NCBI GenBank assembly: GCA_937915565.1
Contig: CALDMH010000137.1
Location: forward strand, 1 to 10,084
From: an uncultured Clostridia bacterium
GTDB taxonomy: Bacteria > Bacillota > Clostridia > Christensenellales > Borkfalkiaceae
DNA: 10,084 bases
Direction: 5' to 3'
A model generated the notes under the pieces. That model made no database searches. It had not been told where the DNA came from and was given only the letters and a program-made list of their open reading frames with translations. Position 1 is the first letter of the stretch. The number at the start of each line of letters is the position of its first letter. Made by a program: the position numbers and the translations under genes. Shown in pieces: positions 1-5,686 of this stretch.

Positions 1-6
1 ATTTGC

Positions 7-1032
7 TTAATTTTTATTTTCGGGAAGTTTTAAATACTTCATAATATCTTCCATTTTTGCCGTTACGAGGGAAACGTATTTATCCGCGCAGCCGTAATAA
101 ACGTAAAGCGTTCCGTCTTTAACCACCGCGCCGGTGGGGAACACGCAACCCTGATACAAGCCGCTCTTTTCGTATTCCGCAGAGGGTTCGAGAACGAACT
201 TGCGCGAACGGGCGATTATCTTTTTCGGGTCGTTTTTATCGAGAAGCATAAGCCCTACGCGATAACACTTATCCGCATTGCTCACGCCGTGATAAATAAG
301 CAGCCAGCCGTCCTCCGTTTCAATCGGCGGACAACCCGCGCCGACTCTCCCGTTTTCCCAATCCTCTACGCCCGAATACAATTTTTCGCGCGTCGGCCAT
401 TCCATCAAATCGTCGCTCGAAGAAATCCACATCGAACGGTCCTCGCCGATAACGGGGCGCGAAATCATATAAAAGCTCCCGTTTATTTTCCTCGGGAATA
501 TAACGACGTCGCGGTCGTCCTCTCTGGCGTCCGTTATTCTTCCGAGCCGCTTATAGTTGATAAAATCCTTCGTCGCGGCAAGGTAAGTCAAAGTTTCGTT
601 CGTTCTCAAAAACCACGGCTCGCTGTCCTCGTGAGAGGTTTTCCACGCCTTCGCTTCCTCAACCCTTTGCTCGTAAGGAAGCCAATATCTCCCCGGGGCG
701 TAAGCTCTCGAAGCGTACGTCATATAATAAACGCCGTCGATATTAACTATCCTCGGGTCTTCCACGCAACCGCCGTCGGCGTCGTTTTCGTCAACGTCGA
801 ATATCGGCTTGTCGCCGTGCCTTGTGAAATTGTAGCCGTCGTCGCTCGTGGCAAGCCCCAATCTTATGTTGTGTTTGATTTCGTCGCCGCCCGCACGATA
901 GACCATAACGAACTTATTCGTTTTTTCGTCGAATATCACCGCGGGATTTAAAACGCACAGGTTTTCCCATTGATTCCTTGATTCCGGTTTCAATATCGGG
1001 TTTCCGTCGTATCTTTTAAATTTAAAATCCAC
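7..1032 (-). CDS. GH130 family beta-mannoside phosphorylase or hydrolase
   Basis: This 341-residue cytoplasmic protein fits glycoside hydrolase family 130, whose members split beta-mannosides, mostly by phosphorolysis to mannose-1-phosphate. The five-bladed propeller pattern is visible as repeated short strands: NPAVIFDEKTNKFVMVYRA (29-47), VEDPRI (90-95), RDVVIFPRKI, GAGCPPIETEDGWLLIYHG and GCVFPTGAVV followed by LYVYYGCAD. Asp92 in the EDPR motif matches the family's catalytic acid. There is no signal peptide, and the length is normal. The start is GTG (1030-1032), preceded by a good AAGGAG eight bases upstream. The gene is divergent from an AraC-type regulator across 206 bases. No good sigma-A promoter is visible on this strand, which suits an activator-dependent gene. 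I cannot tell phosphorylase from hydrolase, or which mannoside is used, from sequence alone. Confidence 0.87.
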   Translation of the reverse strand: MDFKFKRYDGNPILKPESRNQWENLCVLNPAVIFDEKTNKFVMVYRAGGDEIKHNIRLGLATSDDGYNFTRHGDKPIFDVDENDADGGCVEDPRIVNIDGVYYMTYASRAYAPGRYWLPYEQRVEEAKAWKTSHEDSEPWFLRTNETLTYLAATKDFINYKRLGRITDAREDDRDVVIFPRKINGSFYMISRPVIGEDRSMWISSSDDLMEWPTREKLYSGVEDWENGRVGAGCPPIETEDGWLLIYHGVSNADKCYRVGLMLLDKNDPKKIIARSRKFVLEPSAEYEKSGLYQGCVFPTGAVVKDGTLYVYYGCADKYVSLVTAKMEDIMKYLKLPENKN

Positions 1033-1203
1033 AAAAAAACTCCTTTTACGTAAAATCGATTTATTTCTTCTCGCGGTTATTTTAATATATTATTGTCGGC
1101 GTTATCTATATCATTTTGACACATAAATCAGGTTAAAATTAACAATTTGTAACATAATTACGCTTTTTAACGAAAAAGAACGCGAAAAACAATTACGTTA
1201 GTA

Positions 1204-1232
1204 TTGACAAACCGAATTTCGGGATATATAAT
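1204..1232 (+). promoter_or_regulatory. Sigma-A promoter of the AraC regulator (leaderless)
   Basis: The -35 TTGACA (1204-1209) and -10 TATAAT (1227-1232) both match consensus perfectly with a 17-base spacer. The expected start of transcription is 1238-1240, which coincides with the ATG at 1239. No purine-rich ribosome site precedes that ATG, so the mRNA is predicted to be leaderless. Upstream, AATTACG occurs twice in direct orientation (1156-1162 and 1191-1197, 35 bases apart), a weak candidate for regulator half-sites. Confidence 0.8.
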
Positions 1233-1238
1233 TTCATT

Positions 1239-2089
1239 ATGAATAAATTTGGTTTTGAAAGCGACAATACGACGAGTAAACGCGTTGAAAAGTTCATCGA
1301 CAAAATATCCTTTTCCTATCATATCAACACTTTCGACTTCCCGATAATGCACGGACACAAGGATTACTGGGAATTTACCGTTTTAACCGACGGAAAACTT
1401 ATCAACGTTTTAAACGGTGAAAAAATCCGCGTGACGGAAGGGCAGATATTCTTTTCAACGACGGACGACGTTCACTGCCTTAAAAAATCGGGCAACGAAA
1501 AATTGCGTTATATAAATATCGTCGCAAGGGAGCAAGCCGTTAAAAGGCTTGCCGAATTGTTTGCGCCCGACTTTATGGACACTTTGAGGAAAATTAAAAG
1601 AACCCACACTTTTCCCGACGAATTCATAAAGCAAATAAACGAAATCATTCACCAGGTTTTGCTTCTTCCCGACGACGAAAGCGAAAAATATAACGGACTT
1701 TTGTGCGGCGCGGTTATGCTCATTATGCAATTTCTATATAGAAAAAGCGTGGATTATATCGATATAAGCAAGCAAAACGAGCAACCCGAATGGGTTAAAC
1801 AGCTTAACAAAGCGATGAAAGCTCCCGAATTTTTAACTTATAACGTAACCGATTTATGTCAGCTTCTTCATTATTCGAGAATGCAGCTTTCGAGGATATT
1901 CCGCAACAGCTTCGGAACTACTCCGCACAAGTTTTTAATCGAACACAAACTCAGAACCTTTTGATGACGACGGATATGAAAGTAATCGACATTGCGGAAT
2001 TCGTGGGATTTACGAACCTTGCGAGTTTCAACACTTATTTCAAAAACGCTTACGGGATTACGCCGGGGCGATTCAGGAAGAACGTTTAA
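1239..2089 (+). pseudogene. AraC-family transcriptional regulator, frameshifted in the DNA-binding domain
   Basis: The first frame (1239-1964, 241 residues) gives a cupin-like sensor domain (HGHKDYWEFTVLTDGK, about residues 38-53), then the first helix-turn-helix of an AraC domain (VTDLCQLLHYSRMQLSRIF, 203-221). It stops just after IEHKLRT. The second half of the same domain (MTTDMKVIDIAEFVGF, then FKNAYGITPGRFRKNV) continues in the -1 frame to the stop at 2087-2089. AraC proteins normally read R-L-x-x-A-x-x-L-L here, and the Ala and neighbouring residues are missing. The sequence has therefore lost 1+3n bases around 1955, about 10 by family spacing. No slippery heptamer is present, so programmed frameshifting is unlikely. 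The result is a pseudogene or an assembly error. Intact, it would be about 285 residues and probably control the divergent GH130 gene. The ATG has no ribosome site and sits at the predicted +1. Confidence 0.85.
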
Positions 2090-2093
2090 GTCG

Positions 2094-2129
2094 AAAAAGA
2101 GAATCGTTTGCCCGACGATTCTCTTTTTT
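2094..2129 (+). terminator. Intrinsic terminator after the AraC regulator
   Basis: GAGAATCGT (2099-2107) pairs with ACGATTCTC (2115-2123) across a 7-base loop. The stem extends through five A-T pairs (2094-2098 with 2124-2128) and runs into a T tract. It lies five bases after the regulator's stop codon. Its 3' arm is also the beginning of the 42-bp tandem repeat. Confidence 0.88.
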
Positions 2130-2260
2130 ATTATCGGATAATTCTTTTATTACCCGACAATTTCCGTTTTTATTATCGGATAATTCTTTTATTGCACGAC
2201 GATTTCCGTTTTTATTATCGGATAATTCTTTTATTGCACGACGATTTCCGTTTTTATTAT
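2113..2260. repeat. 42-bp tandem repeat, about 3.5 copies, each full copy with a 13-bp palindrome
   Basis: Copies begin at 2113, 2155, 2197 and 2239, exactly 42 bases apart, and the last is cut after 22 bases. Copies 2 to 4 are nearly identical; copy 1 differs where it forms the terminator arm (CGACGATTCTC instead of CGACGATTTCC). Each full copy contains the palindrome ATTATCGGATAAT (2130-2142, 2172-2184, 2214-2226). The unit length is a multiple of three, so a frame stays open across it and encodes a repeated hydrophobic peptide. That frame has no ribosome site and no family resemblance, so I treat the array as non-coding. It probably arose by local slippage or duplication. Confidence 0.9.
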
Positions 2261-2330
2261 GCGTTATTTGAAAATTTTAAACTCTTCTCGGCGCGTCAAC
2301 GTCAACCCGATAGGTTTTAATTTTTTAAGT

Positions 2331-2356
2331 TATATAATAAGCGTATATAATAAGCG
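2331..2356. repeat. 13-bp tandem duplication
   Basis: TATATAATAAGCG occurs twice without a gap (2331-2343 and 2344-2356). The second copy supplies the outer edge of the metK terminator stem. The stretch 2261-2330 between the 42-bp repeat and this duplication holds nothing recognisable. Confidence 0.75.
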
Positions 2357-2379
2357 GCGAGCCGAACGGCTCGCCGCTT
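2352..2379 (-). terminator. Hairpin terminator after metK
   Basis: AAGCGGCGAGCC (2352-2363) and GGCTCGCCGCTT (2368-2379) form a perfect 12-bp stem with a 4-base loop, 15 bases beyond the metK stop codon. In the metK direction it is followed by A/T-rich sequence rather than a clean T run, so it may be an imperfect intrinsic terminator or an mRNA 3'-end stabiliser. Confidence 0.65.
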
Positions 2380-2394
2380 AAAAAATTTACGAAA

Positions 2395-3564
2395 TTATTT
2401 TAAATATTTCTTTAAATCCTCTACTCTGTCCAACCTCTCCCACGAAAATTCGGGTCTGCCGAAATGTCCGTAAGCCGCGGTGGCTTTGTAAACAGGCTTT
2501 CTTAAATCCAAAGTTTTAATTATCGCCGCGGGGCGCAAATCGAATTCCTTGGAAATTACGTCCGCAATTTTTTCGTCGGGAAGTTTGCCCGTACCCTTCG
2601 TATTCACGAAAAGCGAAACCGGTTTCGCCACGCCGATGGCGTAAGCTACTTCCAAAGTACATTCGTCCGCAAGCCCTGCCGCAACGACGTTTTTGCAAAT
2701 ATATCTTGCCATATACGCCGCGCTTCTGTCAACTTTCGTCGGGTCTTTGCCGGAAAACGCTCCGCCTCCGTGCGGACAACTTCCGCCATAAGTATCGACG
2801 ATGATTTTTCTGCCCGTAAGCCCGCTGTCGCCGTGAGGGCCGCCAATCTCGAATCTGCCCGTGGGGTTAATGTAATATTTCGTGTTTTCGTCGAGAAGTT
2901 CGGCAGGCATACTCGCTTCTATAACGTATTTTTTTATATCTTTGCGGAGCTGCTCGGTGGAAACCTTTTCGCTATGCTGCGAGGAAACCACTATCGTGTC
3001 GATTCTCTTCACCTTTCCGTCTTCGTATTCCACGGTAACCTGACTTTTTCCGTCCGGACGAAGATAAGGAAGCAGACCGCTCTTGCGGACTTCCGTTAAT
3101 TTTTTCGTGAGTCTATGCGCAAGCGTGATGGCCATAGGCATATATTCTTCCGTTTCGTTGGTGGCGTAACCGAACATCATTCCCTGGTCGCCCGCGCCGA
3201 ATCTATCCGTTTCGTCGCCGCTTTTTCTATGCTCCACGGAATCGTCCACGCCCAAAGCTATATCTGCGCTCTGGTCGTGAATCGCCGTTAAAACGGCGCA
3301 GGTGTCGCAATCGAAGCCGTATTTAGCCCTGTCGTAACCTATCTCGCGAATGGTATCCCTTGCGATTTGCTGAATATCGACGTAACAATGTGTCGAAATT
3401 TCGCCCATAACGAGAACCAAACCCGTCGTTGCGGAAGTTTCGCAGGCAACCCTCGCCATAGGGTCTTTTTGCAGAATAGCGTCCAGAACCGCGTCGGAAA
3501 TCTGGTCGCAAATCTTGTCCGGATGCCCTTCGGTAACGCTTTCGCTGGTGAAAAATTTGTTCAT
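2395..3564 (-). CDS. metK: S-adenosylmethionine synthetase (methionine adenosyltransferase)
   Basis: This cytoplasmic enzyme makes S-adenosylmethionine from methionine and ATP, releasing phosphate and pyrophosphate. The 389-residue protein has the expected family motifs: FTSESVTEGHPDK at the N-terminus with the ATP-binding HPDK at 14-17, GAGDQG at 123-128, and GGGAFSGKDPTKVDRSAAY from 266. The length is normal. I chose the ATG at 3562-3564 because it starts at the conserved MNKFFTSES and has an AAGAGG site upstream. An in-frame ATG 11 codons earlier has no ribosome site and adds unconserved residues. The gene stands alone, divergent from a radical SAM gene that would consume its product. The predicted leader is only about 44 bases, too short for a SAM riboswitch. 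Confidence 0.97.
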   Translation of the reverse strand: MNKFFTSESVTEGHPDKICDQISDAVLDAILQKDPMARVACETSATTGLVLVMGEISTHCYVDIQQIARDTIREIGYDRAKYGFDCDTCAVLTAIHDQSADIALGVDDSVEHRKSGDETDRFGAGDQGMMFGYATNETEEYMPMAITLAHRLTKKLTEVRKSGLLPYLRPDGKSQVTVEYEDGKVKRIDTIVVSSQHSEKVSTEQLRKDIKKYVIEASMPAELLDENTKYYINPTGRFEIGGPHGDSGLTGRKIIVDTYGGSCPHGGGAFSGKDPTKVDRSAAYMARYICKNVVAAGLADECTLEVAYAIGVAKPVSLFVNTKGTGKLPDEKIADVISKEFDLRPAAIIKTLDLRKPVYKATAAYGHFGRPEFSWERLDRVEDLKKYLK

Positions 3565-3614
3565 AACTAAAACCTCTTTCAATGTATTTGTGGTCATTGA
3601 CTGTGGTCGGGTTT

Positions 3615-3643
3615 AATATATCACGTTTTAAATCGTTTGTCAA
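3615..3643 (-). promoter_or_regulatory. metK promoter
   Basis: On the minus strand, TTGACA (3643-3638) is followed after 17 bases by TATATT (3620-3615), an almost perfect sigma-A promoter. Transcription should begin near 3608. The -35 box overlaps the -35 of the opposite promoter for the radical SAM gene. Confidence 0.82.
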
Positions 3644-3665
3644 ATTTAATAATATATGTTAAAAT
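3637..3665 (+). promoter_or_regulatory. Promoter of the radical SAM gene
   Basis: TTGTCA (3637-3642) and TAAAAT (3660-3665) are spaced by 17 bases. They overlap the metK -35 box back to back, so the two promoters may compete for polymerase. Transcription from about 3672 would give a leader of roughly 120 bases that contains the hairpin at 3684-3716. A weaker alternative lies closer to the gene (TTGCAA at 3751, TATCAT at 3776, 19-base spacer). Confidence 0.55.
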
Positions 3666-3683
3666 AATTTCGTAGTTTTATAG

Positions 3684-3716
3684 GGGGCGAGGCGGAAACG
3701 CTTTCCGCCTCGCCCC
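3684..3716 (+). promoter_or_regulatory. Strong leader hairpin upstream of the radical SAM gene
   Basis: GGGGCGAGGCGGAAA (3684-3698) pairs perfectly with TTTCCGCCTCGCCCC (3702-3716) across the triloop CGC. No T tract follows in either direction, and it sits between two divergent genes, so it does not look like a terminator. If transcription starts near 3672, it forms the first structure in the radical SAM mRNA leader. A second, weaker pairing follows: GCCGAAAAT (3723-3731) with ATTTTCGGC (3767-3775). No known riboswitch class is recognised. Confidence 0.6.
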
Positions 3717-3793
3717 GCGCCGGCCGAAAATCGATAAAAAAGCGGCGTTTTTGCAATGCTCGTTTTATTTTCGGCTATCATCGGGAAAAAAGT

Positions 3794-4660
3794 ATGAAAG
3801 AATTTTGCGGCTTATGCCCTGAAAACTGTTTTACGGACAGAAATAAAAATATCGGCGCGTGCGGCGAAAAATCGACTATGCGGATAGCCAAATTTTACTC
3901 GCATAAGTTTGAAGAGCCGCCGATAAGCGGAACGAACGGCTCGGGAACGATTTTCTTCACCGGTTGTTCGTTAAAATGCGTGTTTTGCCAGAATTACGAG
4001 CTTTCGCGCTCGAAACGGGGCAAGGAAATCTCGCCCGCCGAACTTGCGGATATTTTTAAAAAACTCGAAGATTCGGGCGTTCACAACGTAAATCTCGTAA
4101 CCCCGACGCATTTCGTGAAAGAAATCGCAAAAGCTTTCGATATTTACCGCCCGAAAATCCCCGTGGTTTACAACACTCATTCCTACGAAACGCCGAAAGC
4201 TCTGGAAATAATCGACCCTTACGTCGACGTTTATCTCCCCGACCTTAAATTTTTCTCGCCCGACGTTTCGGAAAGATACACCGGAAAAAGAGATTACTTT
4301 TCCGTCGCTTCAAAAGCCGTGGAATTTATGATGAACTCCAAAAAAACCGTTTTCGACGAGAACGGAATGATGAAATCGGGGGTTACCGTCAGGCATATGA
4401 TAATGCCTCTTTGCGTGCCGGATAGTAAAAAAATATTGAAATGGTTCAGCGAAAACCAAAAAAACGGCGCGTATATTTCCTTAATGGCGCAATACACTCC
4501 TTTCGGCGAAAAGGATAAGTACCCCGAACTGAAACGCCCCGTGACGAAAGCCGAATACGAGCGCGTTTACGAAGAACTGTTAAGGCTCGGAATCGAAAAC
4601 TACTTTGCGCAGGAACTGCGCGCGGCGAGCGAGAGCTTTATTCCAGATTGGGATTTTTAA
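3794..4660 (+). CDS. PflX-like radical SAM protein
   Basis: This 288-residue protein belongs to the radical SAM superfamily, in the group named PflX after its similarity to pyruvate formate-lyase activating enzymes (COG1313). Cys58, Cys62 and Cys65 (GCSLKCVFC) form the CxxxCxxC motif that binds the 4Fe-4S cluster used to cleave S-adenosylmethionine. A second set of cysteines at the N-terminus (Cys5, Cys8, Cys12, Cys23; CGLCPENC, then GACGE) is typical of this group and may bind another metal centre. The substrate is unknown; the family name should not be read as proof that it activates pyruvate formate-lyase, and no glycyl-radical enzyme is encoded nearby. The ribosome site (GGGA, eight bases before ATG) is weak. 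A long hairpin follows the stop codon. Confidence 0.85.
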   Translation: MKEFCGLCPENCFTDRNKNIGACGEKSTMRIAKFYSHKFEEPPISGTNGSGTIFFTGCSLKCVFCQNYELSRSKRGKEISPAELADIFKKLEDSGVHNVNLVTPTHFVKEIAKAFDIYRPKIPVVYNTHSYETPKALEIIDPYVDVYLPDLKFFSPDVSERYTGKRDYFSVASKAVEFMMNSKKTVFDENGMMKSGVTVRHMIMPLCVPDSKKILKWFSENQKNGAYISLMAQYTPFGEKDKYPELKRPVTKAEYERVYEELLRLGIENYFAQELRAASESFIPDWDF

Positions 4661-4674
4661 TTTCGTTTTTTTCG

Positions 4675-4713
4675 GCCGCGGGTGCTCGAAATTCAATTTC
4701 GAGCACCCGCGGC
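4675..4713 (+). terminator. 19-bp perfect hairpin after the radical SAM gene
   Basis: GCCGCGGGTGCTCGAAATT (4675-4693) and its exact complement (4695-4713) leave one unpaired base, so the stem is in practice about 17-18 bp with a tiny loop. It lies 14 bases after the stop codon. Only a distant, broken T-rich stretch follows (4723-4734), so its termination strength is uncertain. Together with the next hairpin and the plain sequence at 4777-4889, it fills the 229-base gap before the XRE gene, where no other gene is seen. Confidence 0.6.
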
Positions 4714-4739
4714 ATACCTAAATTTTTAGTTTTTAAACA

Positions 4740-4776
4740 AACGGGCGGTTGCAAGCTGTGCTTGCAACCGCCCGTT
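4740..4776 (-). terminator. 16-bp hairpin terminator after the XRE regulator
   Basis: AACGGGCGGTTGCAAG (4740-4755) pairs perfectly with CTTGCAACCGCCCGTT (4761-4776) around a 5-base loop. On the minus strand the stem is followed by a TGTTT stretch, so it probably ends the XRE transcript, although it lies more than 110 bases beyond that gene's stop codon. Confidence 0.6.
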
Positions 4777-4889
4777 AAATTTCCGTGCTTTAACTTGCAC
4801 CGAATAAAAACGCAAGCGGTAAAACGCCTGCAAAAAACTCATCGAAAAAACGTCACGATGAAGCCCGAAAGCCGATTGCCGCGTTCCGT

Positions 4890-5096
4890 TTACGTTTCGG
4901 AAAGGCCGAGCAAATAATCCGCCGACACACCGAAAAATTCCGCTAACTTCACAATATCCGAAGCCTTCGGTTCGGTTTTGTTAAGCTCGTAACGAGCGAT
5001 AGCGGATTGGCTTATGTCTACCCTTCGGGATAGTTCCATTTGAGATAGGTTGACGCTTTCTCGAAGCATCTTTATTCTCTCACCGAGCGTTTCCAT
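4890..5096 (-). CDS. Small XRE-family helix-turn-helix regulator
   Basis: The 68-residue protein is almost entirely one Cro/C1-type DNA-binding domain: LGERIKMLRESVNLSQMELS, then the recognition region RRVDISQSAIARYELNKTEP, ending in FGVSADYLLGLSE, a classic XRE ending. It has no sensor domain, so it is likely a dimeric repressor or part of a simple switch. I start it at the ATG at 5094-5096, where the family's alignment begins. A TTG 14 codons earlier (5138) is in frame but falls in the promoter -35 region. It is divergent from the two PH-domain membrane genes and shares a promoter region full of inverted repeats. It probably represses itself and that operon, an inference from layout. Confidence 0.85.
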   Translation of the reverse strand: METLGERIKMLRESVNLSQMELSRRVDISQSAIARYELNKTEPKASDIVKLAEFFGVSADYLLGLSET

Positions 5097-5097
5097 A

Positions 5098-5111
5098 GGT
5101 AAAATTTTACC
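5098..5111. promoter_or_regulatory. Candidate XRE operator over its own start
   Basis: GGTAAAATTTTACC is a perfect 14-bp palindrome beginning one base before the XRE start codon. It overlaps the predicted -10 and transcription start of that gene, the expected place for an autorepression site. Binding by the XRE protein is inferred. Confidence 0.55.
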
Positions 5112-5138
5112 ATAATTTGTTATGAATATGCTTGACAA
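5109..5138 (-). promoter_or_regulatory. Probable XRE gene promoter
   Basis: On the minus strand, TTGTCA (5138-5133) and TATGGT (5114-5109) are separated by 18 bases. The -10 is weak (four of six matches). Transcription would begin near 5102, leaving a leader of about six bases and no ribosome site. The -35 overlaps the opposite promoter's -35. Confidence 0.45.
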
Positions 5139-5160
5139 ACCAAAAATGACTTGTTACAAT
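5132..5160 (+). promoter_or_regulatory. Promoter of the PH-domain operon
   Basis: TTGACA (5132-5137) and TACAAT (5155-5160) are separated by 17 bases, a strong sigma-A promoter. The start of transcription should be near 5167, giving a leader of about 43 bases that ends in GGAGG (5196-5200). A TGACTT half-site lies in the spacer (5147-5152). Confidence 0.82.
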
Positions 5161-5165
5161 GAAAA

Positions 5166-5183
5166 TAAGTCGATTTTGACTTA
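5166..5183. promoter_or_regulatory. Candidate operator at the PH-operon transcription start
   Basis: TAAGTC (5166-5171) and GACTTA (5178-5183) form a perfect inverted repeat with a 6-base spacer, starting five bases after the -10 box, where a bound repressor would block initiation. A third copy of the half-site (TGACTT) lies at 5147-5152, exactly 30 bases before the TGACTT at 5177-5182. The divergent XRE protein is the likely binder, an inference. Confidence 0.6.
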
Positions 5184-5209
5184 AAATTTATATTTGGAGG
5201 GTGTATCTT

Positions 5210-5686
5210 ATGGGGTACATAGAAAAAAACTTAGGCAAGAACGAAGTTGTTGTCAAAGTAGCTGAAAGAAACGGTTTGTTTCTTTTGTGGACGTGGATTA
5301 AGGGTATTTTATTCTGCTGGCTTTTGCTTATTCCGCTTATCAAAGCGATTATAAGAACCGTTCAGTTCACTCACGTCGAACTTGCTTTAACGAACAAAAG
5401 GCTCGTCGGTAAAATCGGCGTTTTGAACACCGACGCAATGGACAGTCCTCTTAACAAAATTCAGAACGTTGCCGTAACCCAGACCTTCGGCGGAAAGATT
5501 TTCAATTATAGCCTTATAACCGTCGTAACCGCTTCCGGTTCTTATAAGTTCGACGCTATCAAAAACGGTAACGCGTTCAAGAATATGGTTACCGCGCAAA
5601 TCGACCAGTACGAAGAAGACAGAATCAAACAGCAAGCTAACGAAATGGCTAAATCGATGGCGGGAGTTCTTAACGCAAACAAATAA
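5210..5686 (+). CDS. Membrane protein with bacterial PH-like domain (first of pair)
   Basis: This 158-residue protein has one long hydrophobic segment (about residues 22-49, GLFLLWTWIKGILFCWLLLI) followed by a bacterial PH-like domain (about 56-131): VELALTNKRLVGKIGV, then PLNKIQNVAVTQTFGGKIFN and strand-rich sequence. The TNKRL and 'NKIQNV' stretches are characteristic of the bPH (DUF304/YdbT-like) group. A charged tail (132-158, DQYEEDRIKQQANEMAK) could form a short helix. It is probably anchored in the cytoplasmic membrane; its role is unknown. The start is the ATG at 5210, nine bases after GGAGG; a GTG at 5201 in the same frame lies too close to that site. Its stop overlaps the next gene's ATG (TAATG), so the two are co-translated. 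Confidence 0.78.
   Translation: MGYIEKNLGKNEVVVKVAERNGLFLLWTWIKGILFCWLLLIPLIKAIIRTVQFTHVELALTNKRLVGKIGVLNTDAMDSPLNKIQNVAVTQTFGGKIFNYSLITVVTASGSYKFDAIKNGNAFKNMVTAQIDQYEEDRIKQQANEMAKSMAGVLNANK

Noticed and set aside
289..951. Long open frame of 220 codons on the plus strand
   Set aside because: It is antisense to the well-supported GH130 gene; its composition is that of a codon-usage shadow and it has no ribosome site.
1950..1970. Programmed ribosomal frameshifting to restore the AraC protein
   Set aside because: No X-XXY-YYZ slippery heptamer is in phase, a -1 slip would still leave about three residues missing from the helix linker, and a +1 slip at TTT-TGA enters the wrong frame.
1856..2089. 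A separate small regulator gene
   Set aside because: Its first part is the out-of-frame reading of the AraC gene, and only its second part looks like protein. It is the tail of the frameshifted regulator.
2113..2260. CRISPR array
   Set aside because: The whole 42-base unit is repeated with no variable spacers between copies.
2108..2320. Open frame encoding a repeated peptide (FYYRIILLLHDDFR) across the 42-bp array
   Set aside because: It is open only because the repeat length is a multiple of three. It begins inside a terminator, has no ribosome site and resembles no protein family.
4648..4917. Open frame of 89 codons on the plus strand
   Set aside because: It overlaps the end of the radical SAM gene and crosses both long hairpins; no ribosome site or recognisable domain.
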